Positions 26,252 to 34,044 of a DNA stretch of 64,000 nucleotides are shown here, one piece after another. The position numbers and the translations under genes are program-made. Origin of the DNA: Alphaproteobacteria bacterium (GTDB lineage Bacteria > Pseudomonadota > Alphaproteobacteria > Rhizobiales > CAJQND01). The notes beneath the pieces are model-generated. The model saw nothing but the letters and a program-made list of their open reading frames with translations, did no database searches and was not told the origin of the DNA. Positions within the stretch are counted from its first letter, which is position 1; every line of letters begins with the position of its first letter. The stretch lies in NCBI GenBank assembly GCA_024227565.1, contig JAAEUE010000108.1, positions 1 through 64,000 of the forward strand, in the 5' to 3' direction.

Positions 26252-26305
26252 AACCCGATCCGCACCGTGCGCGGCACCGGGTACTCCCTGGATTACGACG
26301 CCTGA
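26252..26305 (+). pseudogene. Remnant of an OmpR/PhoB-type response regulator C-terminus
   Basis: One frame reads PIRTVRGTGYSLDYDA and then stops, which is the classic end of the OmpR-type winged helix (I-R-T-V-R-G-x-G-Y-x-L). Nothing upstream in that frame supports the rest of the protein. It is a 3'-end fragment, in the same patch as the kinase remnant. Confidence 0.55.
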
Positions 26306-26586
26306 GGACGCTCACTGAGCTCGTTTTCAAGGGTGTTCGGGGGGTAACCCTAGGTCGAGAAAACCACGCATTCTGGGGCGAAACTACCGTCAGACGAATG
26401 GACGGTTACGGCCGAAGACCGCTGAAAAATATACACTTTTCTGCATCTGTTGATTCTACAAATGAAGTGCCTGAATCGGTATATGAAGAACTGAGTCTTC
26501 CTTATTCGGCAGATGATTCAAAATTCCATAAATTCAATCCAAGGAATTGATTCAATTATGTATTTTCAATTCTACCATCTAATCTT
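26306..26586. other. Gene-free stretch after the two-component remnants
   Basis: About 280 bases, AT-rich at the right end. Short frames exist but show no family likeness. It ends at the palindromic repeat at 26587. Probably decayed sequence. Confidence 0.5.
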
Positions 26587-26674
26587 CGTCACTCCTGCGA
26601 AGGCAGGAGTCCAGGGGCGGCACGAAAAGACCGTTTGACACCGCTCTGGATGCCTGCCTTCGCAGGCATGACGA
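26587..26674. repeat. Interspersed palindromic repeat, family A copy 1
   Basis: Begins with a CTCCTGCGAAGGCAGGAG hairpin, has TCCAGGGG, a ~30-base spacer and CTCTGGAT, and ends with a GCCTGCCTTCGCAGGC hairpin and ATGACGA. The same layout recurs at 61375-61445 and 61484-61566. The element sits after the end of the M20 peptidase gene. These are extragenic palindromes; no coding role. Confidence 0.8.
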
Positions 26675-26710
26675 GGTTAGGAGGAGCCAGAACGCGCAGC
26701 CGCCACGCCT

Positions 26711-27961
26711 CTACCCCGTCAAATAATCATACGCTGAAAGCACATGGGTGCGCACGATGTGGAGATACTCCTCCACTTCCACATACTCATCGGCCGCCCC
26801 CATGTTGGTCGGGAACGGGCCATACACATAGGCCGGCACATCGATATAGCGCCACAGCCGGGCATCTGTGCCGCCAAGACTGACCACCGGTTTTGGTGTG
26901 AACCCTTTGAGGCTCTCAACATTTTTTTGGACGATGCCCATCATGTCACCGTAAGGATCGCAGTAGGACGGCAGGTTGCAGTTGATCTCCTCGAATGTGG
27001 CTTCAGGAAAGCCCGCCGCAATCTCCTCAACCCGCGCCATGACAGCCTCTTTGGCGACCCCAACCGGCAACCGGATGTCAGCCTCAAAGCTGCACTCGCC
27101 CGGCACCATGTTCACCTTCAACCCGCCTTTGATGGTGCCGATGTTCAAGGTCACCTTGGGAAGGATCTCAGAGGCCCCCGCCCCCATGGCGATGTCCGCC
27201 GCCTCCTGGCCTTCCACCAGCGCCGTGCGCACATTGTCCGGATAATCGAAGGCCATATCTTCGAGCGCCTCAAGCGCGCCAATCAGCTTGGCAGCAATGC
27301 GCGTGGCACTGGCACTGCCATGGGTATAGGCGCCATGCGACCCTGGCGTGCGGATGGTGAAGTTGAGCCAGATCGGACCCTTCTCCCCAAAGCGGATTGA
27401 GTAGGGGCTGGAGGGCTCTCCGTTCAAACAGCAATCCCCATGAACCTCCGGATGATGTTCCATCAGATAGCGCGCACCCCAGGGGCCAAAAGTCTCCTCA
27501 TCGGAAACGCAGGTGAGCGTGAGCGTGCCCTTCAGTTTGTCCTTGATCCGGTGCAGCAGCGCGTAGGTCCAGATCGAGGCACTGGTGCCCGCCTTCATAT
27601 CGCAGGAGCCGCGACCATAGAGTTTGCCGTCTCTGATCTCGCCGCCCCAGGGATCTGTGGTCCACCCTTCCGCATCCGGGTCCTCGCCCACGGGGAACAC
27701 ATCGATATGACCATTGAGCACCAGGTGACGCCCTTCGGACGGGGCGTCAAACGACGCCACTACATTGGCGAACAGGGGCTGGGGATCGATGATCCGGTAG
27801 GCTAAGTCATTGGCGTCGAGAAAGCCCTTGATGTGCGCCACAGCTTCAGTGGTGTCGCCTGGAGGATTGGGGGACGGCCGACGCACGAATTCCTGGAAGA
27901 AGCCGATGATGGCCTCTTCTTCCTCAGCTATCCATTTCAACAACTGCTCGCGTTCGCTCAT
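26711..27961 (-). CDS. M20 family metallohydrolase (ArgE/DapE-like)
   Basis: A 416-residue M20 zinc hydrolase. Metal-binding motifs are NGHIDVFPVG (His and the following Asp), GRGSCDMKAG and SDEETFGPWGA with the catalytic glutamate. The dimerisation domain has the GSHGAYTHG histidine, and a late H near the C-terminus completes the site. The family removes acyl or amino-acid groups from small amides (acetylornithine, succinyl-DAP, peptides), and the exact substrate cannot be read. It is 32 bases downstream of the GFA-family gene on the same strand and probably co-transcribed. No signal peptide. Confidence 0.88.
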   Translation of the reverse strand: MSEREQLLKWIAEEEEAIIGFFQEFVRRPSPNPPGDTTEAVAHIKGFLDANDLAYRIIDPQPLFANVVASFDAPSEGRHLVLNGHIDVFPVGEDPDAEGWTTDPWGGEIRDGKLYGRGSCDMKAGTSASIWTYALLHRIKDKLKGTLTLTCVSDEETFGPWGARYLMEHHPEVHGDCCLNGEPSSPYSIRFGEKGPIWLNFTIRTPGSHGAYTHGSASATRIAAKLIGALEALEDMAFDYPDNVRTALVEGQEAADIAMGAGASEILPKVTLNIGTIKGGLKVNMVPGECSFEADIRLPVGVAKEAVMARVEEIAAGFPEATFEEINCNLPSYCDPYGDMMGIVQKNVESLKGFTPKPVVSLGGTDARLWRYIDVPAYVYGPFPTNMGAADEYVEVEEYLHIVRTHVLSAYDYLTG

Positions 27962-27993
27962 CGGTCTTTTTCCCTTTTGTCTTCACAACCCAT

Positions 27994-28347
27994 TCAAACC
28001 CGGGACATTGAAATCCCATCCACCTCAATCACAGGCACATCCGCAAGGGCTGCCTCGTCCAGACAGAACACGTTGATGCCGAAATAGTCCGGCGACACGC
28101 GCTTGCGGTGAAACGTATAGATCCCGCAGGACTTGCAGAAATGGTGTTTGGCGGTTCCGGTGTTCCACTGATAGGTGCCGAGGTCAGCCTCTCCCGCCAG
28201 CAACCTGAACTGGCTTTCATGCACCTTGGTCATCACCGCATTCTTCTTGGCGCATAATGTGCAGTCGCATTTCGTGAACTCGGTAAACTCGGTGTCGATC
28301 TCAAACCGCACCGTGCCGCAATGACAGGACCCCTGATAGGTTTGCAT
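27994..28347 (-). CDS. GFA family zinc-binding protein
   Basis: A 117-residue protein of the Gfa/CENP-V family. It has the zinc cysteines CHCG near the start, CDCTLC in the middle and CKSCGIYTFHRKR later. The family includes a protein once proposed as glutathione-dependent formaldehyde-activating enzyme, although most members have no proven reaction. The start was placed at the ATG at 28347 because the upstream extension is not conserved-looking. It precedes the M20 peptidase gene on the same strand and is divergent from the isomerase gene. Confidence 0.85.
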   Translation of the reverse strand: MQTYQGSCHCGTVRFEIDTEFTEFTKCDCTLCAKKNAVMTKVHESQFRLLAGEADLGTYQWNTGTAKHHFCKSCGIYTFHRKRVSPDYFGINVFCLDEAALADVPVIEVDGISMSRV

Positions 28348-28441
28348 GCACCGTTCTCCGCTCTTCGGCGTTGTCTCACCAGGCAAACTACAATAGGTCT
28401 TGGCCCAACGACCAGTCCCCATCAGCATCAAAAGGTCCGCA

Positions 28442-29062
28442 ATGCCAAAGCTCGAATACTTCTACTCCGCTCACTCCGGTTTTGCTTATCTGGGCTCGGC
28501 CCGCATCAAGGAAATCGCCGATGCGGCAGGTTGTGAGATCGTGCACCGGCCTTTCAATCTGAACAAGCTTCTTGCAACCATCGGCGCGCCCGGTTTCCAC
28601 GAACGGTCCAAGGCTCACAGAAACTATTTCTTTCGCCGCGAAATTGAGCGCTGGGCGCAGATCCGCAACGCGCCCGTGATCGGCAAGCGGCCCACCTACC
28701 ACGACAGCGACTATATCTTTGCCAATTGCATGCTGATCGCCAGCGCCACTGAAGGGGACAATGTGGATCAACTGTCTCATACCATGCTGCAAGCCCACTG
28801 GCGCGATGACGCTGACCTCTCGGACCATGAGATGCTCTATGCGCTGGCAGAACAAACCGGCCACGACGCTGCGGCGCTCCAGGCTGCTGCGGCAACATCT
28901 GACATTCAGGCGGTCCAGGAGGCAAACACCCAGGAAGCCATCGACCGCAATCTGTTCGGCTCTCCCACCTACTTTGTGGACGGTGACATGATTTACGGCC
29001 AGGATCACCTGGACGTTGTGGAACGCGCCCTGAAAACGCCGTTTGAAGGGACTTGGCCCTAG
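28442..29062 (+). CDS. 2-hydroxychromene-2-carboxylate isomerase / DsbA-like GST kappa family
   Basis: A 206-residue protein of the thioredoxin-fold HCCA isomerase (kappa GST) family. It starts with EYFYSAHSGFAYLGSARI, where the serine of the SxxS/YLG loop takes the place of the DsbA cysteines. It has an all-helical insert in the middle and the conserved NLFGSPTYFVDGDMIYGQDH near the C-terminus. Such enzymes use glutathione in aromatic or xenobiotic breakdown; no aromatic pathway is in the window, so the substrate is open. Start chosen at ATG 28442 because the fold begins there. Its end overlaps the convergent dehydratase gene by 4 bases. Confidence 0.87.
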   Translation: MPKLEYFYSAHSGFAYLGSARIKEIADAAGCEIVHRPFNLNKLLATIGAPGFHERSKAHRNYFFRREIERWAQIRNAPVIGKRPTYHDSDYIFANCMLIASATEGDNVDQLSHTMLQAHWRDDADLSDHEMLYALAEQTGHDAAALQAAAATSDIQAVQEANTQEAIDRNLFGSPTYFVDGDMIYGQDHLDVVERALKTPFEGTWP

Positions 29063-30039
29063 TCGCCCACAACCGGCGTCTTGCCGCCCAGCACTTGGGC
29101 AAAACGCTCAGCATCGATGTTTCCGCCACTCAGGATCACGCCTACACGCTTGCCCTGCATGGCTTCACGTTCTTGCATCAACGCCGCCAGAGCGCCTGCA
29201 CCGGCCCCTTCGGCGATATTGTGGGTGGCTCTGAACAAAAGGCGCATGGCTTCAGCAATGCCGTCTTCGGTCACCTCCACCACGTGATCCACACCCTCGT
29301 TGATCGCCTCCACCGCAACCGGATGCGGTTCACGCACCGCCATGCCTTCAGCAAAACTGTCCGCCGCATTGGTGGCCATGGGTTTGCGCGCTTCGAACGA
29401 CAGGCGGTAGGCATTGGCGCGCTCGGAAACCACCCCGATCACCTTGGTCTTCAAGCCCAACAGGTCCCGTGCTGCCATGGTGCCGCATATCCCTGACCCC
29501 AAGCCAATCGGCACGTAAACCGCGTCAAGTTCACCGGCAGCCTCGAACAGCTCTTGAGCATAGGTACTCACGCCCTGCACCAGATCATCCTGGAACGAGG
29601 CCACCATATCGAGACCGCGCTCCTCTGCGATCTGCTCGGCAGTCGCTTTTGAAGCGGTAAAGTCATGACCGGTTTCAATCAGCTCTGCGCCGAGCGCGCG
29701 CATGGCGGCATTCTTTTCTCTGGAGTTGTTCTCCGGCACCACCACCACTGCCGGCACGCCCTCGCGCGTTGCAGCATAGGGAATGGACTGGCCGTGATTG
29801 CCCATAGAGGCCGTGATCACGCCGTTGGTTTGGCCGCTTTCCATGCGCCTGCGCATATGCACCAGACCGCCGCGCACCTTGAAGGCGCCAAGCGGGGTGT
29901 GGTTCTCGTGCTTCACCCATACTTCGCTGTCCATCTCCTGGGCCAGCAGCGGCCAGACATGCTGCAGCGTTGGTTGCATTGCCTCATAGACAATCGCACG
30001 CGCCTGCTCAAACTCTTCGCGGTTTCCAAAATTCGCCAT
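29059..30039 (-). CDS. Threonine/serine dehydratase-like PLP enzyme
   Basis: A 326-residue fold-type II PLP enzyme. The Schiff-base lysine is in GAFKVRGG near residue 54, the substrate loop is ASMGNHGQS, the phosphate-binding glycine loop is PIGLGSGICG, and LSGGNID closes the site. It lacks the C-terminal ACT-like regulatory domain of biosynthetic IlvA (about 500 residues), which fits the short catabolic threonine or serine dehydratases. These turn threonine or serine into 2-oxobutyrate or pyruvate and ammonia. It could equally act on 3-hydroxyaspartate. Convergent with the isomerase gene. Confidence 0.85.
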   Translation of the reverse strand: MANFGNREEFEQARAIVYEAMQPTLQHVWPLLAQEMDSEVWVKHENHTPLGAFKVRGGLVHMRRRMESGQTNGVITASMGNHGQSIPYAATREGVPAVVVVPENNSREKNAAMRALGAELIETGHDFTASKATAEQIAEERGLDMVASFQDDLVQGVSTYAQELFEAAGELDAVYVPIGLGSGICGTMAARDLLGLKTKVIGVVSERANAYRLSFEARKPMATNAADSFAEGMAVREPHPVAVEAINEGVDHVVEVTEDGIAEAMRLLFRATHNIAEGAGAGALAALMQEREAMQGKRVGVILSGGNIDAERFAQVLGGKTPVVGD

Positions 30040-30177
30040 GGTGGGTCTCGCTCAAAATGGGGTCCTTCTCCCCTACACGCCCGCTAACAGATTTTCCACG
30101 CTTTAGTGAGCGCGAGTTGATTGGCGAAACGAAAGCCAACGCCCCAAATAGGATCCACCATCGATTTTCCAACCTAG

Positions 30178-30277
30178 CCCGGGGAGATCCTAAAGCCTGA
30201 TCGTTCGTTCAAGATGCCGCGTCCTCCTTCCGCGTCCCTTGCCCCCCTCTCGAACGAAACGGCTGGATCTCCCCGGG
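30178..30277. ncRNA. Long hairpin element upstream of fabD
   Basis: Perfect 13-base arms CCCGGGGAGATCC (30178-30190) and GGATCTCCCCGGG (30265-30277) enclose further pairing, AGCC/GGCT (30194-30197 with 30261-30264) and TCGTTCG/CGAACGA (30201-30207 with 30251-30257). A pyrimidine-rich apical part remains. If transcribed this gives a very stable ~100-base stem. It could be a leader element, a small RNA or a DNA palindrome; no known RNA family is recognised. Confidence 0.4.
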
Positions 30278-30330
30278 GTGAGTGGTTGAAAACTTCTCTC
30301 TCCCGGCTTGACAAGCCCAACTCAAACCCC

Positions 30331-30367
30331 GATGTCTCGCGCCAGTTTTGAGACATCAGGGTTTTTT
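30331..30367 (+). terminator. Terminator-like hairpin directly before fabD (possible attenuator)
   Basis: Arms GATGTCTC (30331-30338) and GAGACATC (30350-30357), extended by a CCC/GGG pairing around one mismatch, are followed by TTTTTT (30362-30367). The fabD ATG is at 30373, five bases after the T-run. A terminator placed here may end upstream transcription or attenuate fab expression. It also covers the only AGGG that could serve as a ribosome site. The ~330-base gap from 30040 holds this hairpin, the longer stem at 30178 and no gene. Confidence 0.7.
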
Positions 30368-30372
30368 CTTTC

Positions 30373-31308
30373 ATGACATCGGCGTTCACCTTTCCCGGAC
30401 AAGGCAGCCAGGCAGTGGGCATGGGCCAGGCCTTGGCAGACAACTTTCCAGCCGCACGGGCGGTCTTTGAGGAGGTCGATGAGGCCCTCTCCCAGAAACT
30501 CACAACCATCATGTGGAAAGGCCCCGATGAGGCCATTACCCTGACCGAAAACGCCCAGCCGGCGCTGATGGCGGTATCCATGGCAGTTGTGCGCGTGCTG
30601 GAGCAGGAAAAGGGCCTGGATCTGGCTGCACAAGCCAAGTTCGTGGCAGGGCACTCTCTCGGGGAGTACTCAGCCCTTGCCGCAGCCGGGGTGTTCTCCC
30701 TGGCCGACACGGCCCGGCTGCTGAAAACCCGCGGCCAGGCCATGCAACAAGCCGTACCAGTGGGCCAAGGCGCCATGGCAGCCCTCCTGGGCCTTGAATT
30801 TGCAGACGCCGATGCAGTGGCCAAGGCCGCCGCTGAGGATGAAGTGTGCCAGGCCGCAAATGACAACGCGCCCGGACAAGTGGTGATTTCGGGCAGCGCA
30901 GCCGCTGTGGAGCGCGCAGTGGAACTGGCCAAGGAAAAAGGCGCCCGCCGCGCCATGCTGCTGCCGGTGAGCGCCCCGTTCCATTGTGCACTCATGCAAC
31001 CTGCTGCAGACGTAATGGCCGATGCATTGGCAAATGTGACCATGAACGCCCCTGTGGTGCCGGTTATGGCGAACGTCAGCGCAAGCCCGCTCACCGATCC
31101 AGCCGAGATCCGCGGCAGCCTGGTCCAACAGGTCACCGGCATGGTGCGCTGGCGCGAATGCGTTGAGGCAATGGCAGCCGGCGGCATTACCAATCTGTAT
31201 GAACTTGGCGCCGGCAAAGTGCTGAGCGGCCTGGCCAAGCGCATCAACCGCGAGCTGACAGCCAGCGCAATCGGCACACCAGACGACATCGCCGCCTTTG
31301 AGGCGTAA
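30373..31308 (+). CDS. fabD: Malonyl-CoA:ACP transacylase
   Basis: A 311-residue FabD, which loads malonyl groups onto acyl carrier protein at the start of fatty-acid elongation. It has the N-terminal FPGQGSQAVGMG oxyanion loop, the catalytic serine in GHSLGEYSAL, and the distal histidine in APFHCALM. The start must be the ATG at 30373, since the FPGQGSQ motif follows immediately, although the bases before it are a T-run and no strong ribosome site is visible. It is the first gene of fabD-fabG-acpP-fabF. The gap to fabG is 23 bases. Confidence 0.96.
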   Translation: MTSAFTFPGQGSQAVGMGQALADNFPAARAVFEEVDEALSQKLTTIMWKGPDEAITLTENAQPALMAVSMAVVRVLEQEKGLDLAAQAKFVAGHSLGEYSALAAAGVFSLADTARLLKTRGQAMQQAVPVGQGAMAALLGLEFADADAVAKAAAEDEVCQAANDNAPGQVVISGSAAAVERAVELAKEKGARRAMLLPVSAPFHCALMQPAADVMADALANVTMNAPVVPVMANVSASPLTDPAEIRGSLVQQVTGMVRWRECVEAMAAGGITNLYELGAGKVLSGLAKRINRELTASAIGTPDDIAAFEA

Positions 31309-31331
31309 CAACGAAACGGGAGATTCAGCCC

Positions 31332-32069
31332 ATGTTCAATTTAGAAGGCAAGAACGCCCTTATAACCGGAGCGACCGGCGGCATTGGCGCAGCAATCGCC
31401 AAAGCTCTGCATGGCGCCGGCGCCACGGTGGGGATTTCGGGAACCCGCGAGGCGGTTCTCGCCGAAAGAGCAGCAGAGCTCGGAGACCGGGTGCACGTTC
31501 TTCCCTGCAATCTGGGCGACGACGATGCCGTGGCAGCGCTCATTCCAGCAGCGGACGAAGCCATGGGGTCTGTCGACATATTGGTCAACAATGCCGGCAT
31601 CACCCGAGACGGCCTGGCCATGCGGATGAAAGACGAAGAGTGGAACGAGGTGCTGAACGTCAATCTCACCTCCTCCTTCAAGCTCGCCCGGGCCTGCCTG
31701 CGCGGCATGATGAAACGGCGCCACGGGCGCATTGTCTCCATCACATCGGTTGTGGGGACCATGGGCAATCCGGGCCAGGCCAACTACGCAGCCTCGAAGG
31801 CCGGTACGGTGGGCATGTCAAAGGCACTCGCCCAGGAAGTGGCGAGCCGTGGCATCACCGTCAACTGCGTGGCCCCGGGCTTCATTGAGACCGCGATGAC
31901 CGATGCCTTGAATGAGAAGCAGCGCGAAGCCATATTGACAACAATCCCGGCCGGGCGCCTCGGTCAGGGAGACGAAGTTGCCTCTGCTGTGCTCTATCTG
32001 GCCAGCGATGAGGCAGCGTATATCACCGGCCAAACCGTCCATGTGAATGGCGGAATGGCGATGATCTGA
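31332..32069 (+). CDS. fabG: 3-oxoacyl-ACP reductase
   Basis: A 245-residue short-chain dehydrogenase, the NADPH-dependent ketoreductase of fatty-acid synthesis. It has the nucleotide motif TGATGGIGAAIA, the NNAG motif (VNNAGITRDGLAM), the catalytic serine in SITSVVG, YxxxK in NYAASKAG, and the characteristic C-terminal VHVNGGMAMI. The length and the TRDGLAMRM segment specific to FabG make the call firm. It sits between fabD and acpP. Confidence 0.96.
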   Translation: MFNLEGKNALITGATGGIGAAIAKALHGAGATVGISGTREAVLAERAAELGDRVHVLPCNLGDDDAVAALIPAADEAMGSVDILVNNAGITRDGLAMRMKDEEWNEVLNVNLTSSFKLARACLRGMMKRRHGRIVSITSVVGTMGNPGQANYAASKAGTVGMSKALAQEVASRGITVNCVAPGFIETAMTDALNEKQREAILTTIPAGRLGQGDEVASAVLYLASDEAAYITGQTVHVNGGMAMI

Positions 32070-32370
32070 CGTGGCAGGGGCTTTCAGGCTCTGCAGCGCT
32101 GAGAAAAGGACGGATTCTGCCAGATTGCGGCGCAAACAGTCATGCCGATGTGCCGCAACACGTGGCACTTGGATTTCTGACGGGATTTATGGTAAGCAGC
32201 CAACGGATTTTCTGGGATCCGGGCCGCGATTCTATTGTCCCAACAGGTATGCGCTGACCACGTGGCGAAAGAGCCGCTGCGCAAGACGTACCTTCCGGCC
32301 CACCACACGGCCACGCATCTTTGCCGATCGGGCGTAGATGCTTCACGATTAGATATTGAGGACTGAACTT
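32070..32370. other. Gap between fabG and acpP
   Basis: About 300 bases with no coding likeness. The region is moderately GC-rich on the left and AT-richer before acpP, where ATTGAGGACTGAACTT provides a GAGGA ribosome site. A separate acpP promoter is likely here, as acpP usually needs high expression, but no consensus hexamers stand out. Confidence 0.5.
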
Positions 32371-32607
32371 ATGAGTGATGTATTAGAGCGGGTGTCGAAG
32401 ATCGTCGTTGAGCATCTTGGCGTTGACAAAGACAAAGTTGCCGAAGGCGCGAGCTTCATCGATGATCTGGGCGCAGACAGCCTGGACACGGTTGAACTTG
32501 TGATGGCCTTCGAAGAGGAATTCAGCATCGAAATTCCCGATGATGCTGCTGAAAACATTCAAACTGTGGGCGATGCCTGCAAGTTCATCAAAGAAAACTC
32601 CGCTTAA
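32371..32607 (+). CDS. acpP: Acyl carrier protein
   Basis: A 78-residue acidic carrier protein. The phosphopantetheine serine is in the invariant DSL of [18 protein letters not shown]. Helix pattern, charge and length match AcpP. The start was placed at MSDVLERV, after a GAGGA site, instead of an ATG five codons earlier. It carries acyl intermediates between FabD, FabG and FabF, encoded around it. Confidence 0.97.
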   Translation: MSDVLERVSKIVVEHLGVDKDKVAEGASFIDDLGADSLDTVELVMAFEEEFSIEIPDDAAENIQTVGDACKFIKENSA

Positions 32608-32690
32608 GTTCTGGCGGACTGCGGCGAGAAGCACTCGCTGCTGAACAAAATGCTCCGATGGCGGGGCGTGGCTAGCCCGCGTGCCGCCAT

Positions 32691-32718
32691 TGTCATATGG
32701 TAGACTGTCATATGGTAG
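32691..32718. repeat. Short tandem repeat before fabF
   Basis: TGTCATATGGTAG occurs twice (32691-32703 and 32706-32718), giving a 15-base period. Each copy holds the CATATG palindrome. It lies 31 bases before the fabF start and could be a duplicated protein-binding site or simple slippage. Confidence 0.6.
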
Positions 32719-32749
32719 GCTGAACAAACGAAGATTGAAGGACGTCGAG

Positions 32750-34015
32750 ATGCGTAGGGTCGTTGTCACCGGGCTGGGCATGGTCTCGCCACTTGCAGAT
32801 GGAGTGGAGGCCAGTTGGTCTCGTTTGCTGGAGGGCCAATCAGGCGCTGGCGAGATGCAAGGCTTCCAGACCGATGATCTGGCGTGCCGGGTTGCCTGCC
32901 ACGTCCCCCGCGGCGATGGCTCGGACGGCACCTTCAACCCTGACCGCGCCATGGAGCCGAAAGAGCAGCGCAAGGTCGACGATTTCATTCTGTACGGCAT
33001 GGCCGCCGCCGTTGAAGCGGTGGAAGATTCCGGCTGGAACCCCGAAGACCATGAAGACCAATGCCGCACCGGCGTGCTCATCGGCTCAGGCATCGGCGGT
33101 TTGGACGGCATTGCCAGCACGGCACTTGTGTTGGAAGAAAAAGGACCGCGCCGGGTCAGCCCGTTCTTCATTCCCGGCCGCCTGATCAACCTGGTGTCTG
33201 GCTATGTGTCCATCCGGTACGGCTTCAAAGGGCCAAACCATGCGGTGGTCACCGCCTGCTCAACCGGCGCCCACGCCATTGGCGACGCCTCCAGGCTGAT
33301 TGGCCTCGGAGATGCTGATGTGATGATCGCAGGCGGCGCAGAAGCTGCCATTTGCCGGATCGGGATTGCAGGCTTCGTTGCTTGCAAAGCCCTCTCCACA
33401 CACTTTAACGACACACCCCAGAAGGCCTCCAGGCCCTATGACGCAGACCGCGACGGGTTCGTCATGGGTGATGGCGCCGGCGTTGTGGTGTTGGAAGAGC
33501 TTGAACACGCCAAGGCGCGCGGCGCCAAGATCTATGCAGAGGTTGTGGGCTACGGCCTGTCCGGCGATGCCTACCACATTACGGCTCCTGCAGCTGATGG
33601 CGATGGCGGTTTCCGCGCCATGAAGGCAGCCATCGAACGGGCTGGCATCGCTCCAGATGAGCTGGACTATGTGAACGCACACGGCACCTCAACGCCTCTA
33701 GGTGATGAGATTGAGCTCGGCGCCGTTGAGCGCCTGTATGGCAATGGGGGCAAAGGGCTCACCATGTCGTCCACAAAGTCTGCAATTGGTCACTTGCTGG
33801 GCGCAGCAGGCGCGGTTGAAGCCATCTTTTCCACCCTCGCCATTCGCGATAATGTGGCACCGCCGACCTTGAATCTCGACAATCCATCGATTGAAACGGG
33901 TATTGACCTGGTGCCGCACGAGGCAAAAGAAAAGCCGATCAACACAGTTCTGTCCAATTCATTTGGTTTTGGTGGAACAAATGCATCGCTGGTCCTCAAA
34001 CGGTACGAGGGTTGA
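32750..34015 (+). CDS. fabF: 3-oxoacyl-ACP synthase II
   Basis: A 421-residue ketosynthase that condenses malonyl-ACP with acyl-ACP. The Cys-His-His triad is visible: VTACSTGAHAIG with the active cysteine, then NAHGTSTPLGD, and finally KSAIGHLLGAAGAVEA. The C-terminal GGTNASLVLK is typical of FabF. The start was moved to MRRVVVTGLG, where family proteins begin; the longer frame includes the tandem repeat. It is followed 29 bases later by mltG, an order common in Hyphomicrobiales. Confidence 0.96.
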   Translation: MRRVVVTGLGMVSPLADGVEASWSRLLEGQSGAGEMQGFQTDDLACRVACHVPRGDGSDGTFNPDRAMEPKEQRKVDDFILYGMAAAVEAVEDSGWNPEDHEDQCRTGVLIGSGIGGLDGIASTALVLEEKGPRRVSPFFIPGRLINLVSGYVSIRYGFKGPNHAVVTACSTGAHAIGDASRLIGLGDADVMIAGGAEAAICRIGIAGFVACKALSTHFNDTPQKASRPYDADRDGFVMGDGAGVVVLEELEHAKARGAKIYAEVVGYGLSGDAYHITAPAADGDGGFRAMKAAIERAGIAPDELDYVNAHGTSTPLGDEIELGAVERLYGNGGKGLTMSSTKSAIGHLLGAAGAVEAIFSTLAIRDNVAPPTLNLDNPSIETGIDLVPHEAKEKPINTVLSNSFGFGGTNASLVLKRYEG

Positions 34016-34044
34016 GGGCCCAACCAGCAGCCGGAGTGCATTAG

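Noticed and set aside
30174..31289. 371-residue minus-strand frame opposite fabD
   Set aside because: Ser/Ala/Thr-rich shadow of FabD; its end falls in the hairpin region and it has no family likeness.
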